Shown here piece after piece: positions 55,801 through 64,000 of a stretch of DNA of 64,000 nt. The stretch is taken from positions 528,894 to 592,893 of the forward strand of contig ML677344.1 in assembly GCA_007922305.1 (NCBI GenBank). Direction: 5' to 3'. The position numbers were made by a program, and so were the translations under genes. How positions within the stretch are numbered: the stretch's first letter is position 1; the number at the start of each line of letters is the position of its first letter. Source of the stretch: Dermatemys mawii (lineage: Eukaryota > Chordata > Testudines > Dermatemydidae). A model generated the notes under the pieces. It made no database searches. It was not told where the DNA came from and saw only the letters and a list, made by a program, of their open reading frames with translations.

Positions 55801-58800
55801 AAATGGCAAATTACCCCTGGGGTCACAAAGCTCTTCTAAATGCTTCACGCAGAGGCTCTGTGCTTTGTCAGAGCCGGCACGCAACGTCCCTGCTCTCCCT
55901 TCCAGAGCAGCGTGAAACACACTCTGAGCCCGTGCGGCAGGTCCCCCCACCCTTCCCAAGCACCATGGGAACGTTTGACCTGCTCCTTCACAGCCCCATT
56001 AATCCCAGCTCCTCTCACATACCTGCACAGAGCCACTGTGGGCGATGATTTGGTTTTTCATCTCCTCGTTCCACAAGCCTCTCTCCGTCAGATCTTTCAA
56101 CAAGTGTGGATTCGCAATCTGTAGAGAGCCGAGCCCGTTAAACACACTCACTGAGCCCATCGCCTGCCTTATGGCGGGAATAACTCTGCCTGTAGGAGAC
56201 ACCCCCTCCCACATGGCACAGGTCCCCAAATAGCCTCGTAACCCAGTCTTACATTCTAAGGAGTAGCCAACCGTGCTACTCCCCTTTGTCAGATTTTTCC
56301 CTTATCTATCCCTAAATCTCTTTCTTAATTTAGCTCTGCCCTTTCCTGCAGCGTGACCAGTCCCCTAGCATCTGTACATTAACTACACCTCCTATCGATA
56401 CACTTTCGTAAACTCTTTACATGCAGAAACCTTTCCTCCGGACACTTCCGTGATGAGCCCTGTGGCTTCTGAACTTTCCCTAAGGCCTAGGTGTCTTTTC
56501 TTCTCCCTCACTTCTCCCCACCCCTTTGGTCATCAATCCTGCAGGCAACACCGAGGTCTCACAGGGACCTTCTCTAGCGGAACCAGCATTTCTTGAATTT
56601 GTAACGAAGGCCCCTTTAGCATATCCCAGGGCAGTCATGTTACATACTGCGGCTCTGTATGAACTTTCTGGCTTAGTCGTTTATCTTTCTCAACATGTTT
56701 TTTCATGGGAGAGGGACATACGGGGTAAATAGACTAATATAATGCGCTGCTTCTGTCTTACTGAACCTTGCTGGCTGTCAAACACCTGCATGTTTAAAAG
56801 CCATTTACCACATTGGTCCCAGCCTCTTTACCTGAAACTCGCCCGAGAGGACTCTGCGTGTGTAGATGTTACTGGTGTAGGGCTCAATGGACTCATTGTT
56901 TCCCAAGATCTGAGCAGTAGAAGCAGTTGGCATTGGAGAAAGGAGCAGGCTGTTTCGAACACCGTACCTAATGCAGAGAGGCAAGGACAGAGGTTAAAGC
57001 TTCAGCCAACCAAAGACAGACACCAGCACCTGCGAGATGAATCCTACCAGAAAGCACAATCCTAAGCATAGTTTGGAAAGAGAAGGACCAGGGTTAAGCA
57101 CAAGGAACCATGTTGTACGTATAGAAAGGGCGAGCAAATTCAGCAGTGCCCTTTCTAACTCCACTTAGGCCACCTGAATCCTCACCTCCACATCTCAACA
57201 GCCTGATCTGAAACCCTCACATAGACTGGAAGCTCAGCGTTCACCTAAACTCTGCAGAGTCTGGATAATGTGGAAGTGTAACTCCACCACAGCTATCCTC
57301 CTCCTCCTCCTCCTCCCCAGAGCTTCCCAGATGGCTCATTTGTGAGGAAGAGATCAAGGCGGACTGGCAAATAAGCACTGCGTGAAAATACATCCTCTTC
57401 CCCACAAGTAGTAGTGCAGAGGATTTCTCTCAAAAATTTGTTTCCAAGATGATCAGGAAAACCTCTAGGGAAAAGGGAAAAAGCCTCCAAAACGTGCAGT
57501 CTTCTGACAGTCAAGTTGTGCAAACGTATCTTGTCTTTCAAAGTAACAATGGAAGGATTTACTGGGGGAAACAAGAAAGTTAAACCCCTGCAAGTGAACC
57601 TTAAAGCATCACGAGTCTTCACACTTGTCTCTCCATGATTCCTAGATCCGATGTGCTCAGCTTAGGTGGTTTGTTTCCCTGTCAGCCTGCAAACCCAGCC
57701 TCTGTTCCTACAGCCAGATTGTGTTCTTTCCACCTCATCCCTATACAAATACAGTGATTTATAATCCACTGGAACTGAACAAAGTCTATTGGCAACACAG
57801 GAACTAGAAAAGCCCCGCTCGATCAGTCTTCATTGCACTAGATCTCCAGGGCTAGTGGGAATAAGAGACGGTAACACACTTGTCACTAAAAGCTGATGCC
57901 ATTTCTATGCAATCTTTTTCAAAAGAAACCAGCACATTTCAGACAATTAAAACTGTAATCTCTACCATTGTCAACGGATGTTTGCATCTAAAAAACTGAG
58001 CAATATTCGTTGGGGCATTTACTCACTTGGCAATCTTCTGCTTTAAAGCCGCCCAATCCCACAGATCAGTAGGGGTGACATTCCACATGTCATACTGAAG
58101 GATCTAAAATTACAGAGGCAGGACTGAGTTAGATGGCGGCTCTTTGGGGTAAGGGCAGCAATTTATCTGTGTTTTTAAGACTGTGTAAATCAAACAAACA
58201 AAGTCACTTCAATACTCAATGCTCAGCTTCAGACAGTTAAAACACTTTATTGGAATTTTGCAGACCCCCCTCCCGCTCCCACCACACCACCATTTTCACT
58301 AGTGGATAGTGAACACTTGGCCTAGTGATTATTCAGCCAGCCACTTTAAGTGCCCTCACACTAGCTCTGCTCCATTGAAGACCTGACGCTGTTACTTACG
58401 CCTTTGCTGACAGGGCTGCCTTTGTAAGTTTCGTATGGCCCATGCTCTTTGGCGAGTTCACAGCTGGATTCCAGAGCACCGTAATAAATGGTCTCAAAGA
58501 TCTGCTGGTTCAACAGCTGGGCCTCGGGGCTTTCGAAGGGGTATCTCAACAGGATGAACGCATCCGCCAAACCTTGCACTCCAATGCCAATGGGACGATG
58601 GCGTTTGTTGGAGAGCTCAGCCTATGTTTGAGTGGGGAGAACAATATAAGGTAGAAATCAGAACTACACGACCCCGACAACACATCAGCTCATTCCCGCG
58701 GCCACCGTCCCCTTAAGTTCACACAAACCAGCCTCTCACTTTTCCCTTCCTCGGCTATCAGTCTGGTCTGAGCAGCCTCTCTTTCATTCCCTCTACTAGT

Positions 58801-61800
58801 TCTTTGTCATCCAATGTTACATGGGCCCTTGAAGGTGAGGACAAGGGCCATGTCTTCCAAGAGTGACAAGTGACTCTGGGTGTCCAACTTGAGGCCCCTT
58901 AAAGGAATCTGGTGCTCTGAGGGCGGTACTCAGCACTTCCTGAAAATCAGGCCCTTTTTAGGAGTCTCAAGCTGGACACCCAAAAATCACCAGTCACTTT
59001 TGACAAGCTGGGCCCTTGTTCTCTCCCTCAAAACCTGCAAAACTCCACTCCAGCCTGGCTCTTGGTCACAGTCTCTTACTGCCCCACCCACCAAGGAGGC
59101 CAGTCTCATTCTCCCTCAACCATCTCCACACTGCCTTAGGCAGGGAACGTGCCCCCCAATTTCTCTGCACTAAGCGACGACCCTCTCCACCTCCAAATCC
59201 TTCCTGAGAGGCAGGACTGTGAAGCCTGCAAAAACAGTCAGCAATAAATAAAACCGAACCCCTCGCGCAACTTCCTTCAGCCTTCCTAACGCACTCTTCC
59301 TGCCATGCCTGTCTTCCTTACTCTGAGCTCATCAGGGAGGCAACTGCCTGTGTCCTACTGTAAGCACTGCAAGGCATTCATAGGGGAGGATCTATTCCTC
59401 AGGAATCTGCTCCAACTAAGCATCCATCACATCCGGAATTTGCTAAGCTTCAGGGTACTGAGCCAGGCTACCGACAATGGACTATTGCTGCAGCAGGGTA
59501 GATGGGTGTTTTATTATCACAGTTCTATTTGCAGAAAACCATATTCAATAGCCAGCTTCAGAACTCTGGACAATTTTAGAGCATGCAATAGCAGGATGAA
59601 TTTTGCTTCAACCTTAATCCAGCCAGCTGTAAAACAGCACCTCCCTTGTTCCCAGACTTTCCCCGTAGTCCTTTCCACCCCCGCTCCAGTCCTGCTGCAC
59701 TCTCCCCGATACCTCTGGCACTGGGTAGAAGTTGATGTCAATTATTTTGTTCAAGTTTCGGACTATGACTTTGGTGACCTCAGCCAGCTTCTTGAAGTCG
59801 TAAGTGTGCTCCGATGTGACGTACATGTTCAGGGCTATGGAGGCCAAGTTACAAACTGCAACCTGGAACGGCAGCAGGAGCAGAAGCATCAGCCAGCATG
59901 GAGCAATACAAGAGACCAACAGAGTCCCAGCCCCCAGAGCATGTTCTCTACCCAAAGGAAATGGACACAGGGAGGTGAAACATGCAGGTCAGTGCAACCG
60001 ACAGAGATGGGAGAACATCTGCCTCGTCCGATGTATCCCAGAGCCCAAGAGTGGCAAGTATGTAAATTGCCTGAAGACCCCAACCTCCGTAGGAACATAG
60101 AGATGCTGTAATGGATCAGAACTCTACTTCATCTAGTCCCATTGGGATAGCGGCCAGTGCCAGGTATCTCAGAAGAAGGTGGAGGAATCCCTGTAGGTTT
60201 GCTGATATCCCTCAGCACAATGGAAGTTCTGCTCACGTTATTTGCTGAAGGTCTTGCCTCTCCTTGCCTTCCAAACCCTGATCCCCAACCATGTCCTCTA
60301 TTACCTTGCTCTGCCACAACAGTAGAGTGGCTAATCCGAGCACCAACTGTCCAGCAAGCTCAGGGGTATGCAGATGGCCTCTCCTCGGTCATTTTTTATA
60401 CTATACCACCAGCCCCAAAAGGATGAAACCAACAATTCCTAGAGTAAGCCGGGCTTACACAGTGGCTGGACCACGAAGGTTTAGGAACAGGCTGGAGCGT
60501 TTGAACTCACCGAACTGTCTCTTTTAGCTCAGGCAGCAGAAGCTCCTGCTTTTAGACCTAGTGGTCTCAGATTAGACCCCCCCTGCACACACACACACAC
60601 CCCCCGCCTCCCCAGAAAAACTGTTCCTGGCACTGGTTCCTTTCCTTATTTTTCCTCGGCTTCACTGGGGACTCTGCTCCTCCAGTGCCCAGAGAAGCTG
60701 CCCCCCTCCGCCTCCCAGGGACAGAAAGCAGACAGCTAGTTGTGTAGGCCTCAGTTATGCAACAACCTGCTTAGGGCCACACTTTACCCCAAGACTCTGG
60801 AGGTTTCAAGGATTCCCTCTTTACCCCATAGAAAACAGGATGCACATGCTTCACCAAAGCTCTAAGCCCCAGCCCCTCATAGTGACCACGAACCTCACCC
60901 ACCCTCTCAGCAGCCGTGGGCACCTCCCCACTGAGCCCTTATATCCAGCTCTTATAGGGGAAGATGAACAGCCTATGGAAAAGCCATAGACACACACGAT
61001 GGCTTCCTCTATTCAACATGCCATGCAGTTTCCCTAACCGTCTGTCTTGAAGATCCCCTGGCCATCACTCCCAGAACCCCAAGGGGAGGGGAAAAAACAA
61101 GTCAAATGGAAGAACCCATAAAGATGAAGCTTCCCCTCCCTTGAAGACAGATTTGTATTCTGAATGTCCGAGCCTGGCACAAGTACAGCTTCCCCATCAG
61201 AGCTGGAGCAAATCCCATGTCCTGACCCACCTCGTCTTTGCTGGTGTACTCCACTATTTCTGTGCACAGGTTGCTGCACTTGATGGTCCCCAGGTTCTGC
61301 TGGTTGCTCTTCCTATTACAAGAGTCCTTATACAGCATGTATGGGGTCCCGGTCTCTGTCTGGGACTCTATGATGGCATACCAGAGCTGCTGCGCCTTCA
61401 CCACTCTGCGGGCACGGCCCTGCTTCTCGTAACTGCAAGACAAAGCAAGCACTCCTTTAACGCTTATTTCCCTGGGCTCAACAGAGCTAGTGAGAGGGGA
61501 GGGGAATTCCCAAGTACAAGGACGCCTTCACTGGGCAGTCCTTTCCATCTGTGATCCTAACCAGATCTGAACTGGCCAGTCAGATGACTTAGGGGCAGGA
61601 TGCTGGGTCTGCTCCCACTGACTGGGGGCATGAAGCTGATCAGTGCACTCTCTCCTGCATGGCACTGGCAGGCAACAAATGAAACTAGTCTAACCTGAAA
61701 CCACCAATCCCCTTACTGAGACTTCTATCTGTTTGCCTTTATTAAATGGAGATCATCCTTTAGGCTCATTCCCATCTTGGGCAGAATTTCAATTTGGGGT

Positions 61801-63875
61801 AAGGAGACATCCCCTCTCTCCATCCTTATTAATCACCCCATAAACAGAACTCACAGGGACACGTTAGGACAGCACTGGGCTTTTGAAGCTTGGCTCCATG
61901 TTCCCAGATGCAGACAGAGCCACCCATATAAAGAGGGATGGCAACTCAAGAGGGGGAGACGTAGACAGCCACCTCTGCTCAGAATTCTGTCCATTCCTCA
62001 TACCTCTCATACAGTTTCTCAAACTCCTCTCCCCAAACTTCGTCTAGGCCAGGACACTCATTTGGACACATCAAGGACCAGTCCTATGAAGGAGAGGAAA
62101 AAGATACATAGAAGATCCTTAGATATCCCATATCCATTAACAGAATGGAAGTCAGCTAACCCGGGATAACTAGTGAACACTTCCTGACCTACGAACAGTA
62201 CTGATGCAAAAACGAACAAATTAATTTTCCTACCTCCCGAAACATGCGGCTAACCCTGCAATTTCAGGGGAGGGGAAGGACAATGCAAACTAGCAGAAGT
62301 TAAAACTATTCAGGTAACTGATTTTAGATAAACCTAAGCCTCCACTTGAAGGATAATATTCAGTCCTGAATGACTGCTTACTCCTCAAATCACAACCCAC
62401 TTTGGAGCACATGTGCACCGCCACAAGAGGGACTGTTCGTTGAAGAAAGTTCGATGTTTCGCTTACTGCATCTTTTCAGCATTTAAAACAATCTCCAGGG
62501 GTCAAAAATGAATCTGAGAACAAGAGGGTGAGTGAACAGTCCTCTGAGGCTGAGCGAAGACGTGACGCAGTAATAATCATTGCTCTGCAGCTCATCCAGA
62601 AAGCTCTGTAGATTATCTGCATAGCTAAGCTGCTCTGCAGCAGTTGTTTTAGGAGTTCTTTTGCTGGTAGGAAGACAGCCCAACAGCACATCTCAAATTC
62701 CATCCCAGGGCCGCTCTGCAGATGCTGGAATAATGCTATTGCTCCATTAACTGACGCTGTCCCCTGCACCAACACATCTCCTCACCTGATTAGTCTCTAC
62801 CCGTTTCATGAAGAGATCGGGAATCCAGAGGGCAAAGAAGAGGTCCCTGGCTCGCTGCTCCTCCTTCCCGGTGTTCTTCTTGAGGTCAAGAAACTCAAAA
62901 ATGTCCAAGTGCCATGGCTCCAGGTAGATGGCAAAGGCACCGGGTCTCTGTCAGACAAAACACAGCCAAGATCAGAACCAGATATGCAGGGGAAACACAT
63001 GGGAGTATCAGTGATGATCATATTGATTTGTGTAAACACAGACACCAGGGGTGCACAATTAGATCCTACACGGTTTGAGGCCCAGATAATTTCCCCCCGT
63101 TTTTAGAAGGAGCTTGTCTTTCTGAAGTCCTATCAAGGCAGATACATCAGGTGCTGAGTTACACTCACTCTCACTTCCTGGGACTGAGTTCTCTGGGGCT
63201 GGCAACGTGGTGTTTAAGTCAAAAGGAACATATGGGGTGAGAGAGGAATTTCTCTCCACGTCAGATGGGCAGGGACCTTTAGAGGGGCAGGGATGCCTTC
63301 TTCTGTAGTGTGTGGATACGGGTCACTTGCCAGGATTATCTGGTAATCATTTTCCTACCACTCACAGGCCTCACACAGTGGCGCACCTTAGTCCCTCCTG
63401 TTCTCTGCCTGTGGTACACACTAGCTGAATCTCCTCTGGGTTGTAATACTTTGGTCTGATTTTGGTTGTTGGGTTTAGTGTGAGGGCACTGGGCAAGCAT
63501 GGTGGCCTGGGATATACAGTGGTGGGCCCTTCCTGCCTTAAACGTTATGACACTCTTTTCAGAGGATAGGTAGTGAAAGCTACACTTGTACTGTGGAGTT
63601 TGTAATGAAGGGAGAACCAAATACCCATGAGATGAGAACAGGACACTGCTTTTTAGTATATGTCATGTAGAGCCATTGCTCCAGTTTATCGGTGCTAATC
63701 ATCAATCTTTCCACAACCCACTGCTGGCTTATTAAGACATTCAATTAAGGTTTCCATCCCCACCTTCCTTCTTGGTTGGAAGATGACGTACCTTATTACC
63801 GCCTTGATCCACATAGCGGGCGGTGTTGTTGTAAACTCTCAGCATTGGGACAAGCCCATTGGAATTTCCATTTGT
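52693..63875 (-). CDS. RRM1: RRM1, ribonucleoside-diphosphate reductase large subunit (3' eleven exons)
   Basis: Cytosolic class Ia ribonucleotide reductase R1 subunit. It reduces ADP, GDP, CDP and UDP to deoxynucleotides together with RRM2 or p53R2. Eleven coding exons with GT/AG splice sites encode 528 residues equivalent to human 265-792, without net indel. Catalytic residues fall at expected positions: Asn427, Cys429 and Glu431 (NLCTE), Cys444 (VAVC), radical-transfer Tyr737/Tyr738 (GMYYL) and the C-terminal redox pair Cys787/Cys790 (CLMCGS). Coding segments on minus: 63875-63792, 62947-62786, 62083-62004, 61432-61231, 59862-59713, 58621-58400, 58103-58027, 56967-56832, 56118-56023, 54192-54004, 52881-52693. 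The Cys218 partner, ATP cone and 5' exons lie beyond the right edge. Exon numbers 9-19 assume a 19-exon gene. All frames join cleanly, so the gene looks functional. Confidence 0.97.
53101..53354. mobile_element. MITE in last RRM1 intron
   Basis: The left end GGACTTGTCTACTCTAG and right end TTAGTGTAGGCCAGACA are roughly inverted, in the style of the 'cttgtctacac' MITEs at 31981 and 50303. No target duplication was resolved. Confidence 0.45.
53371..53890 (+). mobile_element. Turtle interspersed repeat ('caccttagagactaac' family), long copy
   Basis: Begins 'tttcagagcagcagccgtgt tagtctgtat' and continues through 'gcaccttagagactaac' and 'ggatgcatagaatggaac', shared with 41390-41515. About 380 further bases follow, and the minus strand of their last part (53703-53860) reads as an open, protein-like sequence. 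It lies in the last RRM1 intron. The class is uncertain; a composite of a short element and a decayed coding element is possible. Confidence 0.6.
54004..54192 (-). CDS. RRM1: RRM1 exon, residues 668-730
   Basis: Acceptor TTTCAG|AAC (54194-54193) and donor AAGCAG|GTATGT. Encodes [19 protein letters not shown] through [13 protein letters not shown]. 63 codons, both ends in phase 0. Confidence 0.96.
54761..55697. mobile_element. Large hAT-like element in RRM1 intron
   Basis: Starts CAGCGGTTCTCAACTGGGGG and ends GGTGAGAACCCCTG, roughly inverted. Flanking 8-mers GCTTAGAG (54753-54760) and TCTCAGAG (55698-55705) match at six of eight positions. At 937 bp it is longer than related MITEs and may contain another insertion. 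ORFs inside have no transposase motif. Confidence 0.6.
56023..56118 (-). CDS. RRM1: RRM1 exon, residues 636-667
   Basis: Acceptor CTACAG|ATT and donor GTGCAG|GTATGT. Encodes [16 protein letters not shown] to HSGSVQ, 32 codons in phase 0. Confidence 0.96.
56832..56967 (-). CDS. RRM1: RRM1 exon, residues 591-635
   Basis: Acceptor GCATTAG|G (first base completes Lys590) and donor TTTCAG|GTAAAG. Encodes [17 protein letters not shown] and the [11 protein letters not shown] segment, part of the substrate phosphate-binding region of the barrel. Confidence 0.95.
58027..58103 (-). CDS. RRM1: RRM1 exon, residues 565-589
   Basis: Acceptor TTTTAG|ATC, donor GCCAA|GTGAGT in phase 2. Encodes [17 protein letters not shown] to QKIA. 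Confidence 0.95.
58400..58621 (-). CDS. RRM1: RRM1 exon, residues 491-564
   Basis: Acceptor AACATAG|GCT, donor AAAGGC|GTAAGT. 74 codons including [16 protein letters not shown] and [14 protein letters not shown]. Confidence 0.96.
59713..59862 (-). CDS. RRM1: RRM1 exon, residues 441-490 (Cys444)
   Basis: Acceptor TTCCAG|GTT, donor CCAGAG|GTATCG. 50 codons opening VAVCNLAS; this Cys is the second redox-active active-site cysteine (human Cys444). Confidence 0.96.
60088..60190 (-). mobile_element. CR1 LINE fragment in RRM1 intron, reverse orientation
   Basis: 'taggaacatagagatgctgt' and 'aatggatcagaactctactt' with 'tctagtcccattgg' match the reversed CR1 3' terminus, degraded. Confidence 0.55.
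61231..61432 (-). CDS. RRM1: RRM1 exon, residues 374-440 (catalytic Cys429)
   Basis: Acceptor TTGCAG|T completing Ser373, donor GACGAG|GTGGGT. It contains [10 protein letters not shown]: Cys429 forms the thiyl radical that abstracts the substrate 3' hydrogen, with Asn427 and Glu431 as partners. Confidence 0.97.
62004..62083 (-). CDS. RRM1: RRM1 exon, residues 347-372
   Basis: Acceptor TTCATAG|GAC, donor GAGAG|GTATGA in phase 2. Encodes [16 protein letters not shown] to KLYE. Confidence 0.95.
62786..62947 (-). CDS. RRM1: RRM1 exon, residues 293-346
   Basis: Acceptor CTGACAG|AGA, donor AATCAG|GTGAGG. 54 codons starting [19 protein letters not shown] and ending KRVETNQ. Confidence 0.96.
63792..63875 (-). 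CDS. RRM1: RRM1 exon, residues 265-292, most upstream exon in window
   Basis: Acceptor TTTGCAG|ACA, donor AATAAG|GTACGT. 28 codons [18 protein letters not shown] to DQGGNK, part of the specificity-site region. The preceding exon is not seen in 63876-64000, which is intron. Confidence 0.95.
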
Positions 63876-64000
63876 CTGCAAAGATAAGTCAAAACCATCA
63901 ATCTTTGGAAGCTGGTTGGTTTGTGAGGCTGCTCTTAGACAGACCACCAGTGAGACACGGCAAACATCAAGGCCCTTACAATGAAAGCCATTTCTTGCCC

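Noticed and set aside
59305..60111. 268-codon + strand ORF
   Set aside because: It is antisense to an RRM1 exon (59713-59862) and its flanking introns; the minus-strand exon is strongly supported.
5..64000. CRISPR arrays, bacterial operons, phage or plasmid features
   Set aside because: The sequence is vertebrate; tandem arrays found are micro- and minisatellites without spacers.

Overview
The window is vertebrate nuclear DNA, most likely from a turtle. It holds intronless class I odorant receptor genes, a spliced gene with GT/AG introns, many CR1 LINE tails, short hAT-type elements with 8-bp target duplications, MIR-type SINEs, a Gmr1-like Gypsy element and several solo LTRs. The turtle call rests on my recognition of the repeat families; crocodilian or lizard origin is less likely but not excluded.

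Layout. 1-13,400: two intact OR51/OR52-type receptor genes (900-1862 and 12406-13356, both +) flank a decayed Gmr1-like Gypsy retrotransposon (6779-10175). This element has a SCAN-like capsid and integrase ahead of reverse transcriptase. The second receptor has a recognisable promoter and non-coding first exon (TATA 10883, splice donor 11034, acceptor 12358). 13,400-44,700: about 31 kb without a host protein gene. It contains solo LTRs (14683-15765, 18659-19368, 21117-21859, 41727-42423), CR1 fragments, hAT-like MITEs with clear terminal inverted repeats and target duplications, a minisatellite (30183-30825), a hAT transposase relic, and the 3' end of an R2-type LINE. A homeodomain- and Ebf-motif-rich stretch near 27.93-28.12 kb could be an OR enhancer. 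44,890-46,295: a third, more divergent class I receptor (+) with its own TATA box and non-coding exon, and an unusually long C-terminal tail. 46,300-52,200: repeats and unassigned sequence.

52,220-64,000: the 3' two-thirds of RRM1, the large subunit of ribonucleotide reductase, on the minus strand. Eleven coding exons were placed by splice sites. They encode residues equivalent to 265-792 of the 792-residue human protein with no net indel. The 5' exons lie beyond the window's right end.

RRM1 next to a class I OR cluster is the arrangement on human 11p15.4, so this is probably the edge of the conserved amniote class I OR cluster. The receptors and RRM1 do not act together; the link is positional. 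Repeats make up most of the rest, often inserted inside one another.
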